From Myxococcales bacterium (lineage in GTDB: Bacteria > Myxococcota_A > Polyangia > Polyangiales > GCA-016699535), in NCBI GenBank assembly GCA_016699535.1, contig CP064980.1, positions 3,232,001-3,296,000 on the forward strand: a DNA stretch of 64,000 bases. Reading direction: 5' to 3'. Shown here in pieces: positions 8,100-16,968 of this stretch (the first letter of the stretch is position 1; the number at the start of each line of letters is the position of its first letter). The translations under genes and the position numbers were made by a program. The notes beneath the pieces are model-generated. The model saw nothing but the letters and a program-made list of their open reading frames with translations, did not search any database and was not told the DNA's origin.

Positions 8100-9932
8100 C
8101 TAGCCCACCAATACCCAACCGTTTTGTTCCATCCACTTATGAACGCGCGACTCACGGCCTCCGGCAATAGCAACCGCGACGCGATCAATCTTTGTGCCAC
8201 AATCTTTGGACATGGGTAAAACTCGCTCTTTTATACCGCAGGCCAAAGGAAGAAAGAGATCAACGGATTGTTCGATCAACTCCACTATTGTATCGCGTGT
8301 TACCTTCGAAGGCTTCCACCATTCAACAGTTGCAAAGCCACGTTCAAATTCGATATTCCAAAATTCATGATAACGCGTCTGTCCAAACAGCACATTCAGC
8401 TCTTCTTTTTCGACATCCAACGGGGTAATGCTTTGGTGGCCTCGTCGAAGCGCCACCCATGCATTGCCTAGCTTGTACTCTTTGCGTGCTTTGCGAGCCA
8501 CAAGCATATTAACTTCTTCGCTGGACGTTAATGCGATCAGCCCTCGCCTGCTGCCAGCACCAGCCATGCGAAGCACTTCAGAATCCATCGCATTACCATG
8601 GATGGCCGAAAAGCCAGCGTCTTCGGCCATGATCACAGCATCCGGGTGTGAATCAACGAAAATCACTGTTTCACCTGCTTTACGAAGCAAACGCGCCAAA
8701 GCTAGACCAATGCCGCATGATCCAACAATAAGATATCCAGAAATGGGCACTCGCACACGTAACAAGGTCGCCACAGTCTTAGCACCAAGCCCCTCAACCA
8801 CCACGGTGGTTGCAATCAAAAGAAACACCAAAGCCCTTAGCTCGCTTGCTTTGCTCTCGCCCGAAGCCAGAAGCACTTCCGCAAACAACGAAGCAGCCGC
8901 AGCAGCAACGATGCCTCGGGGAGCCATCCAGCTAAGAAAAAGTTTGTCGCGCAAGTTAAAGCGAGAACCGGATGTCGAAGCCCAAACGGCAATGGGCCGA
9001 ATAACCACCATCAGCGTAAGGACCGTCATCAGTCCATTGAAACCTAGACTCACTACTTCTGCGGTACGCACGCTAGCGGCCAAAAGCACAAAGAGCATGG
9101 CAATTAGCATTACTGTAAGCTGCTCTTCAAAGTCCCGAAGCTTGCCCAGGCGCTGGATCCCCATATTACCCACGGTTAGGCCCGCTACAGTGATGCTCAA
9201 GATGCCACTTTCTGGCAGCAACAGGTTCGATCCTTCAAACAAAACGAGTACATAAGCAAGGACAAATACATTCTCGAGTCCCTCAGCGATGGATCGCTTC
9301 GAGCGCAGCAAGGCACCAACGAAGAAGCCACCGACAAGACCGGCCGCCGTTCCAAAAGCCAAGCGAGAAAGTAAACCAAGCGCGCCAATCGCAAAGGCAT
9401 CGCCGTGCCAATCCACAACGACCTCAAGCACAACCGCCGCAACAATCGCACCGATGGCATCACCAAAAACACCTTCGGCTTCAAGCACGGTAGCCAAACG
9501 CGGAAGAAGACGAATACGTCTAACAATGGGCTGGATCACTGTAGGACCCGTCACGATGACAAGCGCACCAAACAAAAAACAAAGTCGCCATGACCATTGC
9601 ATCCAATAACGCGCTGCCAGTGTTCCGCCGATTGCCGTGATCAGTGCCCCAACAGTAATCAGACGACGAATGCTCGAGCCTCGCTTTCGTAGACTCTTAA
9701 GATCGAGAGCAAGCCCACCCTCGAAAAGAATGACCGCAACCGCTGTATGCACGAGGTCTCGAAGTGCGGGACCTAGTTGTTCCGGATGCACAACGCCGAG
9801 CACATCGGGACCTAGCACCACCCCAAGGCCAAGCAAAATAGCAATGCCAGGGATACCTGTGCGCCGCCCAAGAGACTGGGCAATCATACCCAACAGCAGC
9901 GCTAGCGCGATCATAAATAGGCGATGGTCCAT
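8100..9932 (-). CDS. Na+(K+)/H+ antiporter, CPA1-like, with TrkA-N domain
   Basis: A 610-residue protein. The first 400 residues contain about twelve hydrophobic segments with an acidic GDAIGAIVAAVV segment (residues about 155-167) where NhaP-type exchangers bind cation and proton. Residues about 400-500 form a TrkA-N/Rossmann nucleotide-binding domain (YLIVGSCGIGLALARLL, VDSHPDAV, GNAMDSEVL), and the last 100 residues resemble a TrkA-C-like regulatory tail. It probably exchanges Na+ or K+ for protons at the inner membrane under nucleotide control. It is monocistronic, convergent with the mutase gene. The ion specificity cannot be read from sequence. Confidence 0.88.
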   Translation of the reverse strand: MDHRLFMIALALLLGMIAQSLGRRTGIPGIAILLGLGVVLGPDVLGVVHPEQLGPALRDLVHTAVAVILFEGGLALDLKSLRKRGSSIRRLITVGALITAIGGTLAARYWMQWSWRLCFLFGALVIVTGPTVIQPIVRRIRLLPRLATVLEAEGVFGDAIGAIVAAVVLEVVVDWHGDAFAIGALGLLSRLAFGTAAGLVGGFFVGALLRSKRSIAEGLENVFVLAYVLVLFEGSNLLLPESGILSITVAGLTVGNMGIQRLGKLRDFEEQLTVMLIAMLFVLLAASVRTAEVVSLGFNGLMTVLTLMVVIRPIAVWASTSGSRFNLRDKLFLSWMAPRGIVAAAAASLFAEVLLASGESKASELRALVFLLIATTVVVEGLGAKTVATLLRVRVPISGYLIVGSCGIGLALARLLRKAGETVIFVDSHPDAVIMAEDAGFSAIHGNAMDSEVLRMAGAGSRRGLIALTSSEEVNMLVARKARKEYKLGNAWVALRRGHQSITPLDVEKEELNVLFGQTRYHEFWNIEFERGFATVEWWKPSKVTRDTIVELIEQSVDLFLPLACGIKERVLPMSKDCGTKIDRVAVAIAGGRESRVHKWMEQNGWVLVG

Positions 9933-10135
9933 TAAACACGGTCGTCTGTTTCCAGGCTCAAAAACGAGCTGGGGTCACTAACGCTTCTTAAATTAAGCTT
10001 CAGAGCAGAATGGACAAATCTACCGCCAATGTCGAGCCCAACGAACATTTTGCCTTAATCTGCGAATAAAACGGCATAAAACATGGCGTTAAATTTTTGC
10101 CAACTCGCTCAATCGCATCATCTACATACCGCGTT

Positions 10136-12379
10136 TTAGCTGCCGCGGCTGATGAGCAAAGTTGCAGCATGAGTTTGACTGGCTACTTCCAATACCAACT
10201 GACTAAAGATTTTATGATTCGCGTCAGGTTTCTGTACACCCAAGATAACCAGATCATGTTGCATTGCGCGCTCGCGAATAAGTCTTGCAGCATCGTCGCT
10301 ACGAAGCACCTCAGCAACGTTGGCCCCTGCGGCTTCTTCATCTGCAAAACGCTTAAGTTCTCGCTCAATGACTCGCAAACGCGCAGGGGTCGTCTTTTCA
10401 GGCACGACTCTTAAGAAATTAATTGTCCGCTTACCCATACGTAAAATTGCACCGAGAAGCCGCGCTCTTAGTTCATCATGCGCTCCTAGACCACCAACAG
10501 GAACCAAAATGGTCTTAACTTTATCGAGATCCCAGCCCTCCGGGGCACGCAGCAAGGTTACATGACAATCCAGCGCAGAAACGAGTTCTTCAAACTGCTT
10601 TGAACTCTGTTCCCGATCAAAGTAGGTTAATCCCATTAAAACGATTTGGCAGTTGTGCACATTCGCTACGCGAATAATCTCAGGCCAAGGCTTATCCGCT
10701 ATAGTAATCAAGCCCTCTGGACGATAGCCAGCGCTAAGCGCACGCTCGAGGGCCTTGTCCAAAAGCGCAGCCGTTCGGCGTAAATCCTGTGGCGGCACAG
10801 ACTCGCCCTGTCGAAGCGGCGTACTAAGCACCGAGAGCAAAAGCACCCGACCAACTTGAGTTGGCGCAAGGGCAGAAGCCACACCCACTAAAGGAGCAGC
10901 CGAATCTGGATTTGCGATGGGCACAAGCACCAACGGAGAACGTCCTCGCAACCTGACAAGCTCCGGATCCTGCGCTTCTGCACGTGCATCCATAACCTCT
11001 GCGCGTCCGGCAAACAACGCAAAATAGAGTGCAACGCCCAAACCAAGCCAGATAAGCACGATGGCACCAGCTTGCGGTACGGCAATGGCCTGATAGCAGG
11101 CAAGACAAAAGCAACTTACCCCACCCACGACGGGCACCAGTGGAAACAAAGGGGTTCGATAGCATTTCCTTACGGGCGTTACGCGCTTGCGCGCCAAGAT
11201 CGAAGTGTAGTGTGCAAGCGCAAAGGCCAATAAGAAAATGAGACTTGATGCGGCACCGGCAGCTGCCAAGTCATGCATCATTAACACAATGGCAAGCAGA
11301 GTAAGAACGCTAAGATAGGTGGCCATAAGTGGCGTGCCATAGCGTTTATGCCGTATGCCCACCACCCACGGCAGCGTTCGATCGTCGGCCATCGAAAGGG
11401 AGACACGCGACGCGGCTAAAATACAGGCCTGTAAAGCGGACAGGGTCGAGAGCACCGCCGCAACAAGAACCAACCAAAAACCTGTTTCCCCCATGTAGTG
11501 TTTTGCCGCAACAGCAAAAACGGTGTCCGGATGATGTTCGGCCAGCTCATGAATATGCTCACCGCTTTGCACACCGACCGTCGCCATTAGAAACAAAAGC
11601 GGAATATAAATAAGCAACGCTGCGCCAAGCGATAAGAACATGGCCCGCGGAATATTGCGTTCCGGATGTTTGACTTCGCCTCCAACTGCGGCAATTAAAT
11701 CAAACCCCTGCAGAGCAATAAATGTAAAACCCATCGCGCTTAGCAAGCCTGCAACACCGCCTGGGAACAACGGACTGAGCGCTTCTGTGGTTTCCAATAA
11801 GGGCTGCTTTGCAAAAGCGAATGCCCCAGCGCCAATCAGCACCAAAAAGACAAGCACTTTACCAACGGTCGCCCAGTGGCCGCCTCCTTTGCGGCTTCGA
11901 AGCGCCGCGAGTGCATATGCGGCTGTTGCACCCACGCTCAGCAACAACACTGTGCCGCGCGCCGTTAGAAAAGAAAAATCGCCTGCACCAAACACTTCGG
12001 TAGCCAGCGCTTGAAGCAACGTCGATCCATAGGTTGCAAAACCAAGCGCATAAAGCGCTCCAGCTACGATGTACGCAAACCACAGCACCCAGCCGACGGC
12101 AAAAGCCGCACGCACGGAAAGCACTTTTTTAGCAAAGACATAGGCTCCTCCCGTTTCAGGAAAAGCGCTCGACATCTCAGCAAAACTCATCGCCGTTAAA
12201 AAAGCAACGACACCATTGAACGCAATCGCAAGCACAGCGCCTGGACCGGTGCTTGAAAAAGCAGCACCCGCCAAGACCATGATACCACCACCCACGATGG
12301 CCCCCACGCCTATAGCGGTAGCTCCCCACAGTCCTCGATGTCGCGTCTCACTCATACTCCGGGGCATTGTACGGGCCAT
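10136..12379 (-). CDS. APC-superfamily amino acid permease with C-terminal USP-like tandem
   Basis: About 747 residues. The N-terminal 450 residues hold the APC transporter fold: GVGAIVGGGIMVLAG in helix 1, a FAEMSSAFPETGGAYVFAKK stretch in helices 2-3, and twelve hydrophobic segments in all. After about residue 480 the protein becomes soluble, with two regions that look like universal-stress-protein folds (VLVPIANPDSAAPLVGVAS and ILVPVGGLGAHDELRARLLG). This fusion is known in cationic amino acid permease-like proteins. It likely takes up amino acids with stress or nucleotide sensing by the tail. The start is uncertain: ATG at 12379 was preferred over a GTG at 12382; ATG codons at 12364 and 12355 are alternatives. 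Confidence 0.87.
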   Translation of the reverse strand: MARTMPRSMSETRHRGLWGATAIGVGAIVGGGIMVLAGAAFSSTGPGAVLAIAFNGVVAFLTAMSFAEMSSAFPETGGAYVFAKKVLSVRAAFAVGWVLWFAYIVAGALYALGFATYGSTLLQALATEVFGAGDFSFLTARGTVLLLSVGATAAYALAALRSRKGGGHWATVGKVLVFLVLIGAGAFAFAKQPLLETTEALSPLFPGGVAGLLSAMGFTFIALQGFDLIAAVGGEVKHPERNIPRAMFLSLGAALLIYIPLLFLMATVGVQSGEHIHELAEHHPDTVFAVAAKHYMGETGFWLVLVAAVLSTLSALQACILAASRVSLSMADDRTLPWVVGIRHKRYGTPLMATYLSVLTLLAIVLMMHDLAAAGAASSLIFLLAFALAHYTSILARKRVTPVRKCYRTPLFPLVPVVGGVSCFCLACYQAIAVPQAGAIVLIWLGLGVALYFALFAGRAEVMDARAEAQDPELVRLRGRSPLVLVPIANPDSAAPLVGVASALAPTQVGRVLLLSVLSTPLRQGESVPPQDLRRTAALLDKALERALSAGYRPEGLITIADKPWPEIIRVANVHNCQIVLMGLTYFDREQSSKQFEELVSALDCHVTLLRAPEGWDLDKVKTILVPVGGLGAHDELRARLLGAILRMGKRTINFLRVVPEKTTPARLRVIERELKRFADEEAAGANVAEVLRSDDAARLIRERAMQHDLVILGVQKPDANHKIFSQLVLEVASQTHAATLLISRGS

Positions 12380-12456
12380 CACCTATTAGCGGCAAGTTCG
12401 CCTAAATTTCGGGCAACCCCTTTGCACTACCTAGAACAACATCATACAAGCGCAAC

Positions 12457-13788
12457 ATGAAAACGAGTTCCAGGACAGTATTGAATCGTTTTCCTTTCTT
12501 TTACGGATGGGTTATCGCTGCCGTAGCAACGGTCGGAATCCTGATGAGCATTCCCGGTCAAACCATGGGAGTTAGCGTCTTTACCGATCCTTTGTTACGA
12601 GCCACCAAACTATCACGGCTTCAACTTAGCAACGCCTATCTTCTTGGCACCATTCTTAGCGGAATTCTGCTGCCCTGGGGAGGCAGCGCACTGGACCGTT
12701 ATGGAGCGCGCCTTACCGCAACCCTATCGACTTTTGTACTTGGTTTAACCTTGGTCGTTTTATCGCGCATTGATCGGATTGCCGCATTTTTGGGCAGTGT
12801 GCATGCTTTTTTTGCCAATCAAGCCTTCGCCACCGGATTGTTGGTTGTTGCTTTTCTTTGTTTGCGTTTTAGCGGCCAAGGCATGCTCACGATGACTTGC
12901 CGCACCACAATCGGCAAATGGTTTGATAAAAGACGTGGACTCGTGGCCGGCATCACTGGCGTAGTGGTCTCCTTTGGATTTGCTTCGGCACCCTTGTTTT
13001 TAAACAAGTGGGTCACTGCACACGGTTGGCGAAGCACCTGGGTGGAAATGGCCATGGTCGTAGCTTTTGGGATGGGCACGCTTGCCTGGTTGCTGCTTCG
13101 CGACAGCCCCGAAGAGCTGGGTCTGCAAATGGACGGCCAAAAGACAAGCCTAACGGAAAACACATCACAAAAGCTCGTGCGTGAAGTTGAACAGCCAGAG
13201 TACACGCGCGCTCAAGCTTTGCGCACTATCGTCTTTTGGGCGCTCACCTACGCTGTGGCTTTGCAAGGATTGGTCATCACCGGCTTTACATTTCACATTG
13301 TCGACATCGGTGCCGACGCGGGCCTCGATGCACATCAGGCCGTCGCGATTTTCTTACCCATGGCTGCCGTAAGCACGCTCATGAATCTTACCACGGGCTA
13401 TCTTTCCGATCGCGTTCGCATCCGTTATCTGCTGATGGCGCTTGCCGCATTTCAGTGTATCGGAGCACTCGGCGTCACACACTTTGCATCCTTTGCGGGA
13501 CGGGCTTTTTGCGTGCTTGGTTTCGGTGCCGGCGGCGGCATGTTCACCATCCTTACGACCGTCGCACTCCCAAGGTTTTTTGGACGCAAGCACCTTGGCG
13601 CCATCAGTGGCCTTCAGATGATGTGCATCGTCATTGGCAGCGCACTTGGTCCAAGCATGTTTGCTCTTGCTCGACAACTATCCGGACACTACACGCCCGC
13701 TCTGCTGCTTTGCGCTGCTCTGCCTCTTGGACATTTTATTCTTGCGCTCTTAAGCAACCCGCCTGCGCCACGTCACTTGGAACGATAA
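12457..13788 (+). CDS. MFS transporter (oxalate/formate antiporter-like)
   Basis: A 443-residue carrier with twelve predicted membrane segments and the FFYGWVIAAVATVGILMSIP opening seen in the OxlT/monocarboxylate branch of the major facilitator superfamily. A DRYGARLTA loop between helices 2 and 3 matches the MFS signature, and a second half-repeat follows the central loop (residues about 205-240). It probably exchanges or imports an organic anion. The substrate is not evident. The last 16 bases overlap, tail to tail, with the IF-1 gene on the other strand. Confidence 0.85.
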   Translation: MKTSSRTVLNRFPFFYGWVIAAVATVGILMSIPGQTMGVSVFTDPLLRATKLSRLQLSNAYLLGTILSGILLPWGGSALDRYGARLTATLSTFVLGLTLVVLSRIDRIAAFLGSVHAFFANQAFATGLLVVAFLCLRFSGQGMLTMTCRTTIGKWFDKRRGLVAGITGVVVSFGFASAPLFLNKWVTAHGWRSTWVEMAMVVAFGMGTLAWLLLRDSPEELGLQMDGQKTSLTENTSQKLVREVEQPEYTRAQALRTIVFWALTYAVALQGLVITGFTFHIVDIGADAGLDAHQAVAIFLPMAAVSTLMNLTTGYLSDRVRIRYLLMALAAFQCIGALGVTHFASFAGRAFCVLGFGAGGGMFTILTTVALPRFFGRKHLGAISGLQMMCIVIGSALGPSMFALARQLSGHYTPALLLCAALPLGHFILALLSNPPAPRHLER

Positions 13789-14039
13789 ACGATCATTCCG
13801 TGACTTAGGTCATAAGGCGAAAGTGCAACCGTAACACGGTCACCCAAAATAACGCGAATACGAAACTTACGCATCCTGCCGCAAAGCTGCGCACGCACGA
13901 TAGCGCCTGCATCGGTAGTTACTTCAAACTGACCACCCGCAAACACGTTGGTAATGACCCCTTCAAGTTTGACGTGATCGTCTCGCCCGGCATCCTCTTC
14001 CTGAGCAAAATCCTGTCTATTTCTTCTACGTTTCGCCAC
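13773..14039 (-). CDS. infA: translation initiation factor IF-1
   Basis: An 88-residue S1/OB-fold protein. The core runs from VKLEGVITNVF to SPYDLSHGMIVYRSK and matches IF-1, including the GRMRKFRIRVILGDRVTV strand. IF-1 binds the A site of the 30S subunit with IF-2 and IF-3 during initiation. It carries an unusual extension of about 16 charged residues at the N-terminus (MAKRRRNRQDFAQEEDAG) compared with the usual 72 residues, so it could be the longer myxobacterial/plastid-like form or a paralogue. The start is the first ATG; upstream is a 322-base region without a gene. Confidence 0.9.
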   Translation of the reverse strand: MAKRRRNRQDFAQEEDAGRDDHVKLEGVITNVFAGGQFEVTTDAGAIVRAQLCGRMRKFRIRVILGDRVTVALSPYDLSHGMIVYRSK

Positions 14040-14361
14040 AACACGTCCTTCTTTGCGCTGGTCGTATAAGGCCTTCTTCTAACGATAGCCAGCTATTTCA
14101 CAAATTTTCGGTTTTATTTCTGCAGTTTTTGCAGAATACCGAAAGTCTCAGAGACAGGCATTAGAGCACTAACCTTATGTAAATATTGAATTTTCATGCC
14201 TAAGCCCCGTTTGCCAGCACGAAAAAAACCAAAGAGACCTCAAAAGGCCAACGCATCGATACTTCGATCCTTGTTGCCACACGTTTCGGCATTGAAAAGA
14301 ATGAAAAAAATTCGCATAGTTCGGGCCCACGACTCCTTAAGAGCGTTTGTTGGAGGTATTG
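14040..14361. other. intergenic region between divergent infA and peroxiredoxin genes
   Basis: A 322-base gap that should hold the promoters of both genes. It contains a small hairpin (TTCTGCA/TGCAGAA around 14119-14137) and a run of Arg/Lys/Pro codons from 14196 that is open but overlaps the peroxiredoxin gene and looks non-coding. No other element is recognised. Confidence 0.5.
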
Positions 14362-14892
14362 ATGTTAAGTATTGGCGACAGTTTTCCAGAGTTCAAATTG
14401 CAAGCTTGCGTAGGCACCGAAGCCGGCAAAGAGTTTAAGCAAATCTCTCACGACAGTTTTCCGGGCAAGTGGAAGGTTGTTTTCTTCTGGCCGATGGACT
14501 TTACTTTTGTGTGTCCCACGGAAATCGCTGCCTTTGGAAAAGCCAATGCTAGCTTCGCGGAAAAGAACGCCGTTCTTCTTGGTGCGAGCACCGACACGCA
14601 CTATGTGCACCTTGCATGGCGCAAAGATCATCCAGACCTCAAAGAGCTCCCTTTCCCAATGCTTGCCGATACCAAGCGTGAGTTATGCGAAGCTCTTGGC
14701 ATACTGCACAAAGACGCGGGCGTTGCCTTGCGCGCCACCTTTATCGTGGACCCTGAAAACACCATTCGCTTTGTAAGCGTCAATGACCTTTCTATCGGAC
14801 GCAGCGTCGATGAAGTGCTGCGCGTACTGAGCGCTCTTCAGACCGGCGAGCTATGTCCCGTTGAATGGAAACCCGGACAGGCAACATTGTAA
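14362..14892 (+). CDS. peroxiredoxin, AhpC/Prx1 family
   Basis: A 176-residue 2-Cys peroxiredoxin. The peroxidatic Cys is in DFTFVCPTEIAAF (about residue 49) and the resolving Cys in GELCPVEWKPGQ near the C-terminus. It reduces hydrogen peroxide and organic peroxides in the cytosol using a thiol donor not encoded here. The start at 14362 is chosen because GGAGG (14352-14356) stands five bases ahead; a TTG start 15 bases earlier is less likely. The stop TAA shares its last base with the ATG of the following FKBP gene, so the two are coupled. Confidence 0.93.
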   Translation: MLSIGDSFPEFKLQACVGTEAGKEFKQISHDSFPGKWKVVFFWPMDFTFVCPTEIAAFGKANASFAEKNAVLLGASTDTHYVHLAWRKDHPDLKELPFPMLADTKRELCEALGILHKDAGVALRATFIVDPENTIRFVSVNDLSIGRSVDEVLRVLSALQTGELCPVEWKPGQATL

Positions 14893-15422
14893 TGGTACGC
14901 TACTCAACATTGTGCATTCTTAGCTGTGTGTTGCTGGCATGCGGAGCTCCGAAGCAGCCAGCACAAAACCAGGTCAGTCACGAAGCTGCCCCAAGCGAGG
15001 GAGAAGAGCCCAGCCAGGCTCCGTCCGACGAAGTGCAAGTCGTTGGCACTGAAAACGGATTAAATGCGCCAACGAATGTCGCCGCTGCACCACCAAGTGC
15101 CGAGCGCAGCCCAACAGGTCTTGCCTGGCAAGTACTCACGCCTGGACATGGGCACGATCATCCCACGGCAACGTCGAATGTCCGAGTGCACTATACCGGA
15201 TGGACCACCGACGGACGATTGTTTGATAGCTCAGTCAAACGCGGCGAGCCAGCAACCTTTCCACTCAACCGTGTAATTCCGGGCTGGACCGAAGGCCTTC
15301 AGCTGATGAGCGAAGGCGAGAAGCGACGCTTCTGGATTCCTGCGCACCTGGCGTATGAAGGTCAAAACGGCCCACAAGGCACTTTGGTCTTTGATGTCGA
15401 ACTGCTCGAGATTCTGGACTAA
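14892..15422 (+). CDS. FKBP-type peptidyl-prolyl isomerase lipoprotein
   Basis: A 176-residue protein. The N-terminus is a signal with lipobox LLACG (Cys17), then about 65 Pro/Ala/Glu-rich linker residues, then an FKBP domain (VRVHYTGWTTDGRLFDSS; VIPGWTEGLQLM; GTLVFDVELLEI). It should speed proline cis-trans isomerisation in the periplasm or at the outer membrane. The start ATG overlaps the upstream peroxiredoxin stop (TAATG), which puts it in one operon with an oxidative stress enzyme. A longer in-frame reading from 14865 lies inside the upstream gene and would spoil the signal peptide. Confidence 0.9.
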   Translation: MVRYSTLCILSCVLLACGAPKQPAQNQVSHEAAPSEGEEPSQAPSDEVQVVGTENGLNAPTNVAAAPPSAERSPTGLAWQVLTPGHGHDHPTATSNVRVHYTGWTTDGRLFDSSVKRGEPATFPLNRVIPGWTEGLQLMSEGEKRRFWIPAHLAYEGQNGPQGTLVFDVELLEILD

Positions 15423-15427
15423 ACAAT

Positions 15428-16033
15428 TTAGCGGTAAGGATTGCTAAGAACTTCTTCGCCTGAAGCAGCGGGCTTGCCTGCAGGGCGACGCGGTGTGGTG
15501 ATGCGCTTACGCACCCGAGGTTGAAGCTGATCCTCTTGGAGCGCTTGCTCAACGACTTCCCCTTTCTTTGCGGTGTTGACGGCTTCCGTGCTCTTAACCT
15601 TTGTGGCAAGCTCGCTTTTTTCGATCGGCGGAGCAGGCACCACATTTGAGGAAGGCTTTGTTTCTTTCGTCACATCTTCAGAAAGCTTTGTTTCGGATTT
15701 TCCCGACGCTACAGCCGGTTTGTCGTTCTTCTCTTCATCGTCTCCACCCGAGATAAGTGCGGCAAATAGCGCGACTACAATAGCCAACACAACACCGCCA
15801 ATCGCCATTTTCTTAGTTGGAACGCGAGGTTTACTAAAAGAACCGGTATCACGACTGAGTTCTTTAAGTTCAGCTATCGGGTAATCGGTGACCGGCGTTC
15901 GTTCATCATCCTCGGAAACATCGACCTCGATGGGGACCGACAATGTAGAGTCTTTGGCTAAACTCCTAAGCGAAGTATTGATGGCTTCATTCTCTTTTGC
16001 AAGCTTCTCGCTTGCCAGTCGTTGCAAAAACAA
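15428..16033 (-). CDS. C-terminal half of Ser/Thr kinase (transmembrane and periplasmic tail), other frame
   Basis: This frame carries a membrane helix (KKMAIGGVVLAIVVALFAAL, residues about 79-98), flanked by a charged cytosolic linker and a Lys/Glu/Pro-rich tail without recognised domains. Homologous reading begins upstream of the first ATG: in the frame of this segment, codons reading VAPSRAVALFLQRLASEKL continue the kinase from a G6 run (C6 at 16057-16062 on the plus strand). It is thus the missing membrane-anchored end of the kinase gene 15958-16968. Whether the break is real, programmed, or an unread base cannot be told here. Independent translation from the ATG at 16033 is possible but unlikely. 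Confidence 0.7.
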   Translation of the reverse strand: MFLQRLASEKLAKENEAINTSLRSLAKDSTLSVPIEVDVSEDDERTPVTDYPIAELKELSRDTGSFSKPRVPTKKMAIGGVVLAIVVALFAALISGGDDEEKNDKPAVASGKSETKLSEDVTKETKPSSNVVPAPPIEKSELATKVKSTEAVNTAKKGEVVEQALQEDQLQPRVRKRITTPRRPAGKPAASGEEVLSNPYR

Positions 16034-16968
16034 AGCAACTGCTCTTGAGGGCGCAACCCCCCTACCTCCGGAGCGATTTTTTCAATCGCCTCAATCATTT
16101 CCTGAGCTGTTTGAAAACGCTCGTCCATTGGCTTGGCCAACGCTTTCTTCAAAAGCGCATCGAAGTTCGAAAGCTCAGGCTTGACGCTCGAAGGCGGCGG
16201 CGGCTCCAAGACAAGAACTTTGTGCAAGGTCTCCGCATTGGTGCGCCCACGAAACAAACGTTTTTGAGTGAGCGACTCCCACAACACAACGCCCATCGAA
16301 AACAAATCGGAACGCTGCTCGACTTTACCATGCGTGGCTTGCTCTGGCGCCATGTACGAAAGCTTGCCTTTGAGCTGTCCGTGCCGAGTGGTTGAAATAT
16401 TAACTTCGGCTTTAGCAATACCAAGATCAGTTAAGCGCGAAATGCCATCGGAGCCGACCAGCACGTTTTGCGGAGAGATGTCGCGGTGCACGAGGTTTAG
16501 CTTCCTGCCATCACGATCGATCAAGTCATGTGCGGCAGCGAGGCCATGCAAGGCATCAATAATAATGCGAAGTACAATCGTGACCGGAACACGCGCTTTG
16601 CTTGTCACGCTTGTTTTTAAAATGGATGCGAGATTCTCGCCCTCGACATATTCCATGACAAGGAAATAGCCATCCATCGGAGACTCAGAGATGTCCAAAG
16701 TCGCCACAACATTGGGATGACGAATCCGTGCAGCAAGCCTGGCTTCATCCAAAAACATGTTCACGAATTGTTCTTCGTCAGCGAGGTGTGAATGAAGCGT
16801 TTTAATAGCGACAAGACGCTCAAAGCCAGCCATGCCGCCGTGTCGTGCTACATAGACGGAACCCATACCGCCGGCAGCCAGAAGATGTAAAATGTCGTAG
16901 CGGCCCAAACGCTGGCCAATCAGCTTCTTTCTATCGTTGGAATTGGCGTTTAAAGCACCTTCTCCCAT
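15958..16968 (-). CDS. eukaryotic-type Ser/Thr protein kinase, catalytic domain
   Basis: Protein kinase domain from residue 24 to about 285: glycine loop LAAGGMGSVYVARHG, catalytic Lys in VAIKTLHSH, HRDISPQNVLV catalytic loop (Asp in HRD), DLGIA in place of DFG, APEQ for APE, and a conserved Arg near the end. Such kinases phosphorylate signalling proteins on Ser/Thr. The frame leaves the homologous path after EVGG at a six-G run and ends after about 40 unrelated residues; the true C-terminus lies in the frame of 15428-16033. The start abuts the stop of the upstream TPR-like gene (TGA then ATG with no gap), so these two form an operon. Confidence 0.92.
   Translation of the reverse strand: MGEGALNANSNDRKKLIGQRLGRYDILHLLAAGGMGSVYVARHGGMAGFERLVAIKTLHSHLADEEQFVNMFLDEARLAARIRHPNVVATLDISESPMDGYFLVMEYVEGENLASILKTSVTSKARVPVTIVLRIIIDALHGLAAAHDLIDRDGRKLNLVHRDISPQNVLVGSDGISRLTDLGIAKAEVNISTTRHGQLKGKLSYMAPEQATHGKVEQRSDLFSMGVVLWESLTQKRLFRGRTNAETLHKVLVLEPPPPSSVKPELSNFDALLKKALAKPMDERFQTAQEMIEAIEKIAPEVGGLRPQEQLLCFCNDWQARSLQKRMKPSILRLGV

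Noticed and set aside
8428..9255. 275-aa open frame antisense to the antiporter
   Set aside because: Composition (Ser/Ala/Arg/Thr rich) is that of a complementary-strand shadow of a membrane protein gene.
14196..14438. Basic 80-aa reading frame ahead of the peroxiredoxin
   Set aside because: Overlaps the peroxiredoxin gene by 77 bases, has no ribosome binding site and looks like low-complexity chance coding.
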